Counted from the stretch's first letter, positions 45,536 to 58,015 are shown. The stretch is 64,000 bases of DNA from Actinomucor elegans (GCA_026027325.1 JAMSLZ010000015.1:627854-691853), one strand, 5' to 3'. The notes: generated from the letters alone by a model not told the origin. A program made the numbers and translations.

Positions 45536-47773
45536 GGTAGAGAAGAAGATGAAAAAGGAGGGGAAAGAGTGTCTCGAGTTTTTGAAAGAAATACTCCGCA
45601 ATTCGGCTACAGTTTCACTGCATTATTCTTTGTATTACTTACGTTGGGTGCACAGTAAGGGAAAGCCTGTCTGTTCACGAACGTTTCGGAATAAGAATAC
45701 AAACATGGAACCCTGAACAGTATCAGTAGTAGTTTACATACATTTTTAAGATGAAATTTGCTTCGAAAGTGCCGTCATCCTATTTCGCTCAAGCTCTCAC
45801 AAAGATATGAATAGGAAAGGCCCATTTCGGAGCCTGTCACATTAGCGATAACCTTATAATCTCTGTGTCTGGTTTAGAACAAGGTTACGGAAACTGCCCG
45901 ATAATGATGATAGCTCTGTGAGGTACCGTTTTGTTAGTTCTCGGGTATGAAGGTGTGCACAATATGGTTTCAAAAATTAAGTGAATGATAGCTACGCTTG
46001 GTGTTTATATATTATGAGCCAATAGAGTTAATTCTAACCTTCATACATAATATGCTTAACATGTATGTAGTTTGGCCAAGCACGAAACAAGAAACATAGT
46101 TTTTGTAGTAGAGATCTCACCCTCCAAAATGTCAACTGTAGTCTTATATCATTGCTTTTTTACTTTCTGTAATCCATGTAATCTTTCTGGCTGGTGGTGT
46201 ATTTACAAAATAATACTTGAGGCACACGCAGAGCACAGATTGTTTTCCCCTTGGAACTTGAGTCTCATTTTTCACAACAAACAATTATCGATATGAATTG
46301 TTTAAGTAAAGTTTGGGTAGAATTGTCTGCTGTATAGATTCATGTAAACATCATTCGATGTTTACTACCCTTTTTTTTTTTTTTTTCCTTTGGAAATTCA
46401 ATCCTACCTTGAGTTCTTTGCTTCGAATGTATATTCAAGCACTCTTCTATATGACAAGATTATGTTAACTATGAAACATACTTTGAAATCTTGTACCAAA
46501 GACTATACCCTACGTATTTTCCAGTTATCCCATCTCAACATTTAATATCGCATCTGTTAGTTATTGAATGTTCAGAATAGTCTACTGTTTTAGCTACTAA
46601 AACCGCTATATTAAACATTAAATAATGACAATAGTCTATGTACATTTTATGTAAATTAGGCATCTATAGGAAAAATCTTTTGATCGGCCTCGGTCAAATA
46701 TTGCATCTGGTTAGCTGACCATACTCAGAACGTGCTACTACATCTATTGAAATATTCGCTTAACTGAAGTATAACAAAAAAAGTTATATTTGTTAAAGAT
46801 AAGCAGTGATTATGTGTTTCATACGAAAATATCTAATTGTTTACAGACTTTTCGGTTGATCTTGGCCAAATATCGCTTCGGATTAAAAGATCATTTCCAG
46901 AAGAAAATTTTGCTTCTACTAATGTCTTTGCTTAACTGCAATATAAAAATTCTGCATTTTTATGCATGTTATGTAGTTTTAATACCGAGCTATAAGACCC
47001 TGCATGATTTAATAATGAACAAGCGGTATCATATTTGATCATCAATATCTTTTATTATTTAGATTGATTTACAAAGCCTAAAGGTATTCTAATTCTGATT
47101 TTTTTTTTAAAAAAAATGAAACTTTGTTCCTTGACCGCAAGTCGATCCAAGTTGACAAATAGACTTACTGAATCCTAAAAAAAGAACTTGTTTTTAAAAA
47201 TAGTTCCCTCTCTGATTCCATGACAGAATACCTGATACTCCAAAGCAATCGAATTACTGAAACTATCAAGCGATTGGGCCAAGAATGAAATTGAACCACT
47301 GCATCTATTCGCATTGATACGTATTTGACGTGTCTGGCATGGAACCAACGTAATCGAGCTAATCATCCTGTGAGTCAGCCGTTTCAGATGTTCACCAAGA
47401 TCAAGAAAGGTTGAATGGTTCGCATCACATTATTCTAATGAAATGATAATAGTAGTAATAAAAGCTTGAAAGTTAGAACAACTTGTTTTCGTTAACATTT
47501 GAAATAAAACTTTTTATAGCCTAAGTTCAAGAGAGACTTTTATTACTTTCTACAACTCATGGGTCTCCATCCTATTTTTAATAGTATTTTACTTATTCTG
47601 CTTTACTTTCAGTGAGTCCTTTATTTAATCTGTGTTATTTTGACTGTTATTACATTGTATTTTGATCGACTAAAGATGAAGGTCAAACCATGGTCATACC
47701 TTACAATTATAATATTTAAACACAATCTGCAAGTACAACCCATCGCTCTTTCTTTTGCTTTGACATCAAAATT
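45536..47773. other. Intergenic spacer with diverged repeats
   Basis: About 2.2 kb. No credible gene. Three units of a repeat occur at 46527-46950 (separate entry). A T-rich/A-rich inverted run is at 47100-47116. Remaining sequence is AT-rich. Confidence 0.5.
46527..46950 (+). repeat. Diverged tandem repeat, three units (~150-170 bp spacing)
   Basis: Units share a GGTCAAATATTGCATCTGG-like core (CATCTG anchors at 46551 and 46704; CTTCGG at 46876), TTCAGAAT or ACTCAGAAC further on, then TTCGCTTAACTGAAGTATAA or TTTGCTTAACTGCAATATAA at the end. Matches the two units at 39697-39960. By-eye comparison only. Confidence 0.45.
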
Positions 47774-48544
47774 ATGGACGCTTTCCTCGATAAAGTAGAA
47801 GTAGCCGTAACATACGGTGACAAGGCTTACAAGAAAGTAGAACGAACTATGGAGCCTGCAGTCAATGCAGTGACACCTCACCTGGACTCATTTGCCAAAG
47901 AAATGGATCCTCTTTTACAAAGACCACTTGATTGGATCTTTTTCTGTTATTTTACATCACACATCCCCATTACTCTTTTCATTGATTTGCAAGCCTTGTA
48001 TCCTCAGTGGATCATTCCCGAGATTTTAAAAAAAGTATATGCATCTTATGTATATACAATGGGTGATCCTTTCATGGATATGTCTCGACCTCTTGCTTAT
48101 TGGTTTAGAAGTTTTGCTTACTGTGAAGCATTTCTGCAACTGCCTTTTTTCTTTTTCGCAGCTTATGGTGTGCTTAAAGGTAAATTGTAAAAAAGGAGCA
48201 GCTTTGCAATTCATGTATTAACCTTTACTTTTAGATAAATCATGGGTTCGCTTGCCTTTAGCCAGTAAGTTGGAAAGCAAATCAGCTGGAATAAACTTTA
48301 TTCATATTAACTCTTCCTAGTCTATGGTGCTCATGTTACCACGACTGTCGTGCCTTGTCTAGCCGAGGTATATTTTAATCAAGAACTGTTTGGGTTAAGC
48401 AATTTCCAACGTAATGTTATCCTATCGCTATATTTCCCTTATTTCCTTATTCCTTTGCTTTGCATCATCGACTCTTATCAAAGAATCACTAGCGCAATCA
48501 AGGCTAAAGATACGCCAACAGCTATCGAGAAAAAGAAAGATTAA
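47774..48544 (+). CDS. EXPERA-domain (TMEM97/sigma-2 receptor-like) membrane protein
   Basis: Exons 47774-48179, 48235-48264 and 48321-48544 give 219 residues; the 30-nt middle exon is required for frame. A hydrophilic N-terminus of ~50 residues precedes four hydrophobic spans of the EXPERA fold: PLDWIFFCYFTSHIPITLFI, the GDPFMDMSRPLAYWFRSFAYCEAFLQLPFFF region with its acidic residues, AIYGAHVTTTVVPCLAEVYF (made by two splices), and LYFPYFLIPLLCIIDSYQRI. The YFTSHIPIT and YGAHVTTT motifs match TMEM97. The family binds sterol-like ligands in the ER and affects cholesterol traffic. A Lys-rich end (EKKKD) could be an ER-retrieval signal. Confidence 0.88.
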
Positions 48545-49411
48545 ATCTAGATTAAGCATCATGAAATTCAATTATACCTTTGGTCTTTTAATAAACTGTA
48601 TTTTAAGTGGATATGGGTGGACAGCGGAGAGTAGAAGTAAAAGCGTCGTCACAACAGCGAAGCGTCTGTCAAAGTTTATTTCACAAAAAAAATAAAATAA
48701 GCATACCTCACTATGTGAGAGAAACAAGTTGGCATTAAAAATAATCCATGAAACAAGTCTATATTATTAAAACGTAGCAACTAATGCAACAGCGGCCAAA
48801 CGATTGAGGGCTGAAATCAGAGAGATGTTTGAAAATTTAATTCACGTACCGCAACATACTGAGAAGGAGAGGCTTGATTGGATGTCCGATATATAGCAGT
48901 AAATAATTAAAACTGTCAAAATTTGTATCCATGGATACTTTAACACAATCTTTATACAGTAAGGTTGCAAGTGTATACAAAATAAGCCATACAATTGGGA
49001 TGATATTTCAAATACACATTAGATAGTGCGAGAATTGCATGCTGATTTATATCAAAATATTGCCTTGTTTTGAACAATTCTATAACTTTTAGCTTTGAGC
49101 TCTAAGCTTCATTTTTTTGTATGAAACACTTTAAAAAAATTGAAATGAGTATTTAGAAATAAAAAATAAATTTATCACATCTCAATTGTCCATAGTAGGT
49201 TCAAGTTGCTTTGATTTTGTTGAAAAGGGTATACCTTTTAGAAAGATCAAGTTTGAAATTGGAACCCCTCTAGATTTCACGTCATAACAGCCTATTGGGC
49301 GGACCCTGGGTGGTAGTTTGATGCGTCTACTGCGAGCAAAGTTCCATTTTATTCTTCTTTATCACTAAATTCGAAAAAAATAAGCTGAAATAGAACAGCA
49401 ATGTATAAGGG
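48545..49411. other. Intergenic spacer upstream of the PPR gene
   Basis: About 870 bp, AT-rich, no frame or RNA gene recognised. The last ~100 bases should hold the PPR promoter. Confidence 0.5.
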
Positions 49412-51325
49412 ATGGTATTTCGTTCCTGTTTATGTTCTAGAAATAAATGCCCTGCTTCCACTTTGTATAAATTAATGCCTACCACCAGTACGCCTACTAA
49501 ATCGCTTAAATACCCTGGCATCTTGTTACATTACCCTCGCCAATCCCTCCTTCGCCATCTCAGTACAGCCACTTCCGTCACAACCAAAGAATCAACTTCG
49601 ATCCCGATCCCAATCATAGATCATGTCGATCCAAAACCACCTGCCGATACGTTACCTGACAATCAAAGCCTAGATCGCGTTTTGCATCATTACACAAAGA
49701 AGCAATGCAAGGCGTTTTACCGTCGACTGGCTAAGGCATCACCCGAAGTTATTGCCAAGATGTTTGTTTCACAATTAGATACTATAGATTATTTCAAACA
49801 ACTTCGACGTGTATTTCTGGATGCAGGTGCGTATTGGTCTGTTGAAACGATTCAAGGTGTTATCAAGGCTTTAGGTTTCAAGCACTCGAAGCTTCAATTC
49901 GACTTGTTGACTCAGTTGTTACTACCGAAATACGTCTTGGATCGTGATATCAGTGCGCTTATACATGCTTTGCCCGAAAAAGGTGATCCGTATTATCTCA
50001 TGCCTTTCTACAATGCAGTGTTGAGCAGGTGTCAACGCTGCAAAGAACTAGACCATGTTCGTTTGATGTTGACTATCATGAAAGAACGCGACATCACATT
50101 TGATACAGCTACTTTTAATATACTGATCAAGATGAAATTGACTGGCGGCCTCGAGAACGATATTACGACCACAACTACGTTGTATCAGTCACTTTTGGAT
50201 GAAGGCTTCAAACCCAATCAAGCAACATTCAATACATTTATCAAACACGCAGTGAGTCGAGAGGATTGGGATGGTTTGAATGTTTGGCTAGACAAAATGG
50301 AGAAAAACGAAATTGTGCCCAGCGCCATTACGATACGCATCCTGTTTCGAGCCTTTGTCCGATATCCATCAGAACCACAGTTGACCCGTGCCTTTGATCG
50401 CGTTACGGCTTCTATTCCCGTTGCAAAACGAGAAAAGTTCTTGAATACTGGTGCTACAGGCTTATTGGAAGCGGATGATCCCCGTTCAGCATTGGATTTG
50501 ATTGCTAAAGCCATCGAATATAACGAACCTGTGTCTGCCTACTGTTATAACCTTTATTTGAAATCACTTTGTATGCAAGGCAAGCTGGAGAAAGCACAGA
50601 GCGTGTTGGAGTCCATGATTTTATCTAATAACAGCAACATACCCAATCCTGATATTGTGAGCTTTACGACTGTCATTAATGGCCTTGTACGTCATAATGA
50701 ATATGAACAAGCACAGGCACTGTATGATCAAATCAATGAACGAGGACTCCACGCAAATAACGTACTACACACCGTCATGCTACACAACTTGATCAAGTCG
50801 CCTCAACACAATCTAAACCAAGTGCAGTCCTTGTTCCATTCGATTATAAGTAACAAGAACGTACCGCAATTACCACAGCAACGTGCAGATATAGCCTTGA
50901 ACGAGATTAATATCTACAACATGATGATGGATTTCTACTTTTTGCACTATCACAAGTCGAAACAACTTCGGCATCAAATACCACCACAGCCTTTTGCTTT
51001 ACTCAAAGATATGGTCAACAAGAAACAATTGAAACCAACAGTAGCTACGTTAAACATCATGGTGAAAGGATTGGCGATCCTCAACAAAGATTTGAATGCT
51101 GCAGAGAAGATGGTGACCTTAATGAAAGCCCAAGGTGTAGAGATGGATGAAAAAACAGTTTGGTACTTGACCAAATCAGCATATAAGCAAGGTCAATCAA
51201 ATCGAGCTCGACATTGGATAGAAGTCTATGAACGTCAGAATAAGCCCATCAAAGGATCTGGTTTATTACAGCTAAAATCTGTTCTAACAAAATACACTAA
51301 GCAAGCAGCCATCGTAGTGGAGTAA
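49412..51325 (+). CDS. Pentatricopeptide-repeat protein, probably mitochondrial
   Basis: Single exon of 637 codons. The N-terminal ~50 residues are basic, Ser/Thr/Leu-rich and nearly free of acidic residues, as expected of a mitochondrial targeting region; Met22 is an alternative start. From about residue 190 come helical-hairpin PPR units, for example YNAVLSRCQRCKELDHVRLM, FNILIKMKLTGGL, SLLDEGFKPNQATFNTFIKH, WLDKMEKNEIVPSAITIRIL, YNLYLKSLCMQGKLEKAQSV and SFTTVINGLVRHNEYEQAQA. PPR proteins bind organelle RNAs and act in processing, stability or translation. The target is unknown. It is convergent with the Twinkle gene, another mitochondrial factor, with stops 70 bp apart. Confidence 0.9.
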   Translation: MVFRSCLCSRNKCPASTLYKLMPTTSTPTKSLKYPGILLHYPRQSLLRHLSTATSVTTKESTSIPIPIIDHVDPKPPADTLPDNQSLDRVLHHYTKKQCKAFYRRLAKASPEVIAKMFVSQLDTIDYFKQLRRVFLDAGAYWSVETIQGVIKALGFKHSKLQFDLLTQLLLPKYVLDRDISALIHALPEKGDPYYLMPFYNAVLSRCQRCKELDHVRLMLTIMKERDITFDTATFNILIKMKLTGGLENDITTTTTLYQSLLDEGFKPNQATFNTFIKHAVSREDWDGLNVWLDKMEKNEIVPSAITIRILFRAFVRYPSEPQLTRAFDRVTASIPVAKREKFLNTGATGLLEADDPRSALDLIAKAIEYNEPVSAYCYNLYLKSLCMQGKLEKAQSVLESMILSNNSNIPNPDIVSFTTVINGLVRHNEYEQAQALYDQINERGLHANNVLHTVMLHNLIKSPQHNLNQVQSLFHSIISNKNVPQLPQQRADIALNEINIYNMMMDFYFLHYHKSKQLRHQIPPQPFALLKDMVNKKQLKPTVATLNIMVKGLAILNKDLNAAEKMVTLMKAQGVEMDEKTVWYLTKSAYKQGQSNRARHWIEVYERQNKPIKGSGLLQLKSVLTKYTKQAAIVVE

Positions 51326-51394
51326 TCTGTATATAAGTCAAATCCCCCACCCCTTTCGTCCTTGTATTATTACCATTTATTATATACATTTTTT

Positions 51395-53535
51395 TTAACG
51401 TCTAAAGTAACTGCTTGATGAGCTTGTGTATTTCAACTGTTCTTTCTTCCTTTTGACCAACTCTTCCTTTGTACACTCACGAATCTAATTGATAATAAAT
51501 AAGCTGAAGCACTTGAAAAAAAAAACCTCCCCCCCTCCACTGGACTTTACCTTGCTTGTTTTTTTGTCAAAGATATAAGGCACACTGCCCAAAGTACCAT
51601 CGAATCGATTTTTTTTGATATCCAATGTTCTAGCATCCGATTTGGACTTTTGAAGAATCACTACATTGTCTGCTTCTTGAGTCACTTTGGCACTACCGAA
51701 AATAGAGTGAATATCCAACTCTTCATTGGATCCATTGTCTTTTCGAGGATGCACAACAAGTGTGATGTGTACATCTTGTTGTGTAGCAAAGTTTCGTATT
51801 TCAGCAATAGCATTGTCTTGCACTTCCCATTTATCTAGACTGTTTCCAGCTTGTTGTGATAACATAAACTGTAGATTGTCCAGCACAATATGTCTTACAT
51901 CGTAAGCATAGACAGCATGATGACATGCTTTAAGAACATCTTTGATGGCTGTGCTGCTAAAGAATTTTAAAAAGTAGAGTGGCAACTACGAACAGAGTGA
52001 ATAATGAAGCGCATGGAAGAGTAGTGGTACTTTACCTGCTCAAATTGGTTGGCGACTTGATCAAACTTTTCAGGATGCAAGCTGAGATCTTCTTCTGCAA
52101 ATTGATACAGCATCTTCTTGGCCAGTCTTTTATTCATGATTTCAAAAGAACCCCACAAAGTAGGCACACCCGACTTACAGTAGTCCAAGCTTAGCTGACT
52201 GACAATGGTCGTCTTACCTGCACCTGTGGGTCCTGTCAAGATCGTCAATTCACCAGACCGATGTCCTTTAATGATTTCATTTAACGCAGGCAAGTCTTTG
52301 CTTTGCACGCCTCGTGTTTGTTCTGGATGCAAGATTTCATTATAGACTTCTTCTCTAAGATCCATAAAGTCGACAATTTGATCGTGCTTGATGCCACGAG
52401 CCATAGCTACAATCTGCTTCAAGTCTTTGTTTTCTACCAGCGCGTCGCGTGCACTCAAGGGGCCTTGCAAATCGCCTTGTCGTGTATTCACCAAAAGGCA
52501 ACGATGTTCACCTAGTTTGCGAGCAAATCGTTCGGCAGCAATACGCCCATCTACATCATCATCCAACCATAGATAAATACGCGAGAATCGCTCCAACATG
52601 GGCAACACCGACTCTTGCAATTGGTAGTTGACACTGGGGATGGCCATGGAAGGGATGCCTGTAGCTTGATAAGCGGCTACAGCGTCCAATTCTCGACGCG
52701 TCAAAATCACAGTCTCGTCTTGCGCAGTAGTGGTTTGGTATCCAAATAAACCCACAGTAGCTGCGTCTTTGTTGGCTGAGGGAGGATCCATCTGAACCAA
52801 CTGATTAGGATGATCCAACTGACAGACTTTCAAACTGACTGTCTCCATTTTGAATGCATCGTCTGTATAGTTGAGGGTGGTTTGAGGAAACGTCAGGCAA
52901 GGCTGATTATCGATCAACGTCATGCCTACACCAAACGCAGCCAAAGTCTCTTGTTTTAACCCGTGTTCTTTATATAGTTGGTCAAGCAAGTGTGTATCAT
53001 GGATTAATGTTTGAGTGTAGCTGTCAATTTCCGCTTCGGATCGCACAAGACCGTGGTCTTTGGTGGTACCTGATAAAATACTGCTGGTTGGTAAAAGAGC
53101 AAAGTCGCTGTTTTCGTTTACTGGCTTGGTTTTCTTGAGTAGTGTTCTCGAAAACTCGGGAAAACTACCTTTGGAACGGCAGGTTTTGCACTGATACGTG
53201 CCTTTTTGAAGGTTTACGTGCGCAGCGAAACTGTTCTTGCGAACTTTTAAGCAATGAGGACAGTTAGTTATTATGACATTCTTTTCGGAAGAAGGAATAG
53301 GCCTTTGTTTGTTTTCGTACAAGAACTTTATGATTTTGGACTTGAGCTCGGCAGACTCGGAAGCTGTTTTGTTCATCCCGGGTGCTGTTGCTGCTGCTGT
53401 TGATGGTGCTGTTTCTATGGCAGCGTGGGTGGCAGCTCGTCGGTTGATTAGATGGATAGGTTTGAATAAGGTATATTTAGGCTTAATAACTCGAACAAGA
53501 GCTGGTTGCATGCGCTTTTGAACTAGCTTGAACAT
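51395..53535 (-). CDS. TWNK: Mitochondrial replicative DNA helicase (Twinkle-type primase-helicase)
   Basis: Hexameric helicase for mitochondrial DNA replication, related to phage T7 gp4. Exons 53535-52036, 51985-51551 and 51484-51395 give 674 residues (human 684). A basic Ala/Thr-rich presequence (~60 residues) is followed by a zinc-binding segment with CPHC...CKTC, then a TOPRIM-like primase fold (ILTRRELDAVAAYQATGIPS, YLWLDDDVDGRIAAERFA) and the helicase: Walker A GPTGAGKTT, GSFEIMNKRLAKKMLYQ, Walker B-like HIVLDNLQFML, HITLVVHPRK, and FGSAKVTQEADNVVILQK. The cysteines lost in animal Twinkle are all present. Codon content is GC-richer than the spacers but normal for the neighbouring genes. 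Confidence 0.94.
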
Positions 53536-53650
53536 GATATGCTATAGTGGAAGAAACAAGGTCCAAATTGAAAAAACCACACAATGAAATAACTCAGAAA
53601 AAAAGTGACGGTTAAAATAGAAGGGTATCCACTTTTAATTTTATTTTTTA

Positions 53651-55867
53651 TTAAAAGTCTCGCAAGATCATAATCATTTCATCCAAACGACCTTTAGATA
53701 TCTCAAGTCTTTCAATGACTTTATCCATTTTGGCTACTTCCACCTTGTCAATCTCATTTAACAAGTCCATATTGGCAATCACGTCTTTTCGATTCAGTTT
53801 CTCAAGCAAACGTGAGCGTCTTGCCAACTCGGCCACTTTGCGTTGCTGCAAATTGCCCATAGCACGATACACGTCTACCAATAACTCTTCAAAGCATTTC
53901 TCTATAGGAACATACCATAAATGAAATGAACGGCTCGGTGCTCGGTCAGAAGAACGAGGAATTTCCTAAGCAGTTGTTTAGTAGAAGAATATCTCCGCAG
54001 CGTGTTATACTACCTGAATTTCAACAATACCAGCGGTCAGTAACATTCCCAGCTTGTAGCGAACGTCTTTAGGCGGTAGCATGGCCAATTTTTGTATACG
54101 AGATTCATCTAATTTGCCTTTCTCCATCAAAATACGTACAATACGACAGGAGGCTACACCAAATCGATCTGTCAATAGACCTTCAAACAAGGTTCGTTTC
54201 ATCGTATGTTTTAATTTCTTGAAATTGACTGCATATTGGTTAGCACCCAGTTCATCTCTCAAGGTTAAAAAGCCAGCGTTGTCATTACGCAGCAGCTGAA
54301 AGTAAGCTTGAACCACTTCAGCTACACCGGGCTTATTTGTAGGGTCACTTGGGTTTGGTGGCAAGACGATATCTCCACGTAAAAAGACTTCGGGTTCTAG
54401 CAAGTTGGCAATATGAGATGATGTTGCAGCAGCTAAAGAAATGTTGAGGTGGTTAGATGAGTTCCATGATAAAAGAAGCGTCTGTTTGATAAGTTACGCG
54501 AATAATCTTCTTTGATAGACTGCATTTTGCTTTTTCCACTTCGAAAGAAGGTCTTCATAACAATGCCAGCAGTACGATTGATTCGACTTGTAGCGAAATC
54601 AGTTACCATCTATAGAAACATGATAAATGTCTTTGATTTAGATAGAGCATGAATTAACTAACGTGATTGCGAAAGTAAAGGTTGTATTTATCATAGTTTA
54701 AAGTAAAGAACACTTCAGGGTCTACATCGTATAATAACTCTTTGTGTTTCTACAGTACGTTGTTAATTTTTGTATTATACAGCTTTCTTTCAGAGTAAGC
54801 CTTTTACCTTGTTTGATCCTGCTGCTTCCACTTGTTCTTCTTCCTCATCATCAAGCGCATACATCTGATCTATGGCAAGTCTCTAGTTTTATCGTAATAT
54901 AAGCATTAAAAGTATATTAAAAAAATGGTTTTATCTTATACCTTTGCTTCAGATTCCAATGGATATTGTGCTTTTCGTTTCTATGAACAAGTTAATTTAT
55001 AGATCAAGCCAATCGATTCAATACAAACCATGCCGATGAATTCTGTCTGTTTAAATACTTCTTCTACACTTGCTTTTGCTGCATCCTTAATGGATTGTAA
55101 TTCTTTTGCTGTCGTGATTGTATACTTGCCCAACTCTCGTTCTTCCGCTTCAAAATATTTGTCTTGCATTGAACGGCTATGTTGAGGCAAAACAGCAGTG
55201 ATGAATTGCTCTATTGCCATCTTTGTGAATGCTCGCGTATATGCAGCCTCTATCAGTCATCATATTAGCTAGTATTTACACTTACAAAGCCGGACAAGCT
55301 AACTTACCATCTTTCTGTTTCGTATCGTTTGTTTTAGCCCAAGCTTGTACCTGACTCAGTTTGACTCGGCCATACAGGAGCAAGAGTTGACAAATGGCGG
55401 AGCCCTATTCATCTATTTCAGTTACGCGTTTAATCCATGTTATTTATTATAATGATACTTTACAGCTTTGCCGTAGTGCTCTTCTGTAATACGCATAATT
55501 CTTCCCATACGTAAACGTATCAGTATCTTGTCTATATTAATTTCATAATATGTAGCGTCTTTTTGTTTGTCAGTAACCACAATATCGTCTGTTGGTTCCG
55601 AGAAATAGACAATGCCATGTTGAATCAAGACAATCAATATTTCTTTTACGCGTTTGTTAGTATAGCCACTGAAACGTACAAGGTCATTGAGTGTTGAACG
55701 CCCTTTGAGTAAAAGTTGGTTCGCGACAGTCTAGATATTTTTTTTTTTTTTTTTTTTTTGGGTTAAACTGGCTGTTTTGAATAGATATAAAGGCAAGCCA
55801 TTACCGCTGTGAATAAACCAAAGTCTTCTTTAATTATTTCTCGGCATAAACGTGCTCCGGAAGACAT
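53651..55867 (-). CDS. RPC82: RNA polymerase III subunit RPC82/POLR3C
   Basis: Winged-helix subunit of the RPC3-RPC6-RPC7 initiation subcomplex. Ten exons, 55867-55805, 55730-55464, 55404-55308, 55249-55029, 54980-54942, 54864-54808, 54749-54663, 54609-54498, 54432-54014 and 53965-53651, give 558 residues (human 534). Winged-helix blocks: LCREIIKEDFGLFTATVANQ, RFSGYTNKRVKEILIVLIQH, GVASCRIVRILMEKGKLDES and KDVRYKLGMLLTAGIVEIQ. The conserved RSFHLWYVPIEKCFEELLVDVYRAM and a coiled-coil end close the protein. The acidic DDEEEEQVE patch sits in the usual disordered loop. Three introns use unusual donors (GTTTGT, GTTAGT, GTAACT), and exons of 39 and 57 nt are placed with less certainty than the rest. 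Confidence 0.92.
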
Positions 55868-56835
55868 GATATCCACAGAGAAAAAGAGAGAAAGACAAAG
55901 AAGGATCTCTCCCACGCAAAGAGTAATGATAATCAGCTTGCCGAGGCGGGCTTTAAACAGTTTAGGTGCTACATTGCATAAAAATAAAGCTGGCTCGAGC
56001 AAATGCATACAAATTAGCATTTTCGATACTTTTTTTGATTCGTAAAAACCATTGCTCACGACTATATAGCATCATCTATACTCTGGAGTTACTTGTAACA
56101 TATAGAAAACAGAGAGGAGATCAAAGAATTTATTATACGCTAAGGAAAATATCAAACTCATCAAAGGTTATGCAGAATGAACACATGTCTATACAAACAT
56201 TAGAATCAGAAAAGATATTAAAAGTCGAATCAAAATTAGATTAGGTGCATCAACTCATTGTGAGTACGAACTGCTAATTTTATGTGGCATTGGGCCGAGT
56301 TTCAACGAGAAAAACCATGAATAAGGATGAGGATGTTGGATCTTGTGCAGGTCTCCGAAGTCCAATAAAAAATGCGTACCTGCCAAATAGATAGCTTGGT
56401 AATAACAGCCTTAGGACAAACATCGGTCAATGAGCTCTAAAAAAAGACATGCAACATGCTTACTATCCGTTCAATCAATAGAGTTGTGGACAATGGAGTC
56501 TTTTATCGAGTTATACAAGTATTTCAGGTAACTACAAAAGAGGATATCTTTCTAGTGGCAAACAAACTGCTATTACATGAGATCATATGGATTCCTTGCA
56601 CAATATATTGTTTCAAGGATGCCTCTAACAGCTCCTTTTTTTTACGATTAAAAAAGTTTGCCTTCAAGAAACTATTTGTAGAAAATGAACCAGAGCAAAG
56701 TTACTGTAACTTTTGTATAGAAAAATCAACGCTTATGCTTTAGTTCAGTTCCCGTTTCGAGACGCGTCAAAAAGTGGTTTTCTGTGTCCGTCAAACGATC
56801 CTTTTTCTTCCATACATAAATACATGCATCGAATA
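55868..56835. other. Divergent intergenic spacer between RPC82 and the TATDN1-type gene
   Basis: No supported gene. A 95-codon plus frame at 56456-56743 has plausible composition but no family match and no splice context. Both flanking genes presumably have promoters here. Confidence 0.5.
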
Positions 56836-58005
56836 ATGAGATTCATTGGTATTAAAGTAATCTAAATCCGTTAAGGATGCTCCACTAACATTTCTCCTGA
56901 TAGACATTGGAGCTAACATGACAGATCCTATGTTTAGGGGATTATACCGTGGCAAGCAGGCTCACACAGGTACAATAATAACCTCCCCCCATTTTTTTTC
57001 CAAGATGAATAGGGATTGACACATTCTGTAGACGATCTAGCGCTTGTTCTCCAACGTGCTCGTGATGCTGGCGTCCAAAAGATCTTTATTACAGGTACCA
57101 ACCTCGAGGAGTCCAAAGAGGCCATTGAAGCTATTGACAACAACAATGACGGTAAAGCCCCTTTTACATTTAATGAAACTGCTACTAATACGTATATATA
57201 TATATATGACTTGTCTAGCCAAAGGATTTCTTTATTCTACTGTTGGTTGTCATCCTACCCGCTGTTCTGAATTCATAGACTACAAGGAAGGTGGACCTGA
57301 TGCTTATTTCAACGCGCTTCTTCAACTCGCTACCTCTTCTAATAATGTAGTAGCTATTGGTGAGTGTGGACTTGATTATGATCGTCTTCATTTCTGTGAT
57401 AAAGAAACACAGCTCAAATACTTTGAGTTACAGTTCGACTTGGCTCAAAAGACTCAATTGCCCATGTTTTTACATAACCGCAATACAGGTCAAGACTTTG
57501 TGAATATGGTTAAAGCGAATCGACACAAGTTTACAGAAGGTGTTGTGCATTCATTCACAGGTAGTTTGGAAGAGATGCAATCGTTGTGCGAATTAGGTCT
57601 TTATATTGGTGTGAACGGCTGTTCACTCAAAACACAAGAAAACTTGGACGTAGTAAAGGCAATTCCTGAAGATAAGCTGATGATTGAAACGGATGCACCT
57701 TGGTGTGATATCCGACCTACGCATGCTTCTTTTGCTTATTTGAAGAATGTGAGTGCGGACGAGATGAAAATGTATGCGCCTGCTAGTAAGAAGAAGGAAA
57801 AATTTGAAATGGGATGTATGGTTAAGAGTAGAAATGAACCATGTACATTGGGGTAAGCTGATCATAATAAGGTCATTATTATTGATAAACTAACCATCAT
57901 GATAGTCTGGTTTTACACGTCGTAGCTGCTATTAGAAACAAAGATCCATTAGAGTTGTCCGAGATTATATGGAAGAATACATGTCAAGTGTTCAAGACAA
58001 CTTAA
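56836..58005 (+). CDS. TatD-family metal-dependent deoxyribonuclease (TATDN1-like)
   Basis: Exons 56836-56848, 56904-56969, 57032-57151, 57219-57852 and 57906-58005 give 310 residues (human TATDN1 297). The first exon has 13 coding bases; it is needed to give the family start MRFIDIGANMTDPMFRG. Metal-site and fold motifs: TVGCHPTRCSEF, AIGECGLDYDRLHF with Glu, LPMFLHNRN with His, GVVHSFTGS with His, IETDAPWCDIRPTH with Asp, and NEPCTLG near the last splice. TATDN1 lacks the N-terminal HxH pair, as here. The acceptor of exon 3 is CTGTAG|ACGATC, since an earlier AG would leave the wrong frame. The role is DNA or RNA 3' trimming, repair or apoptosis-like nuclease activity. Confidence 0.92.
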
Positions 58006-58015
58006 TAGAATTTAT

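Noticed and set aside
47100..47116. T-run/A-run inverted repeat as a terminator
   Set aside because: No gene ends there; such T/A palindromes are frequent in these spacers and introns.
53902..53915. GTATGT...ATAG looking like a 14-nt intron in RPC82
   Set aside because: Reading through gives the conserved HLWYVPIEKC segment, so it is coding.
56456..56743. 95-codon plus frame in the RPC82/TatD spacer
   Set aside because: No motif, no homologous look and biased composition; cannot be told from chance in AT-rich DNA.
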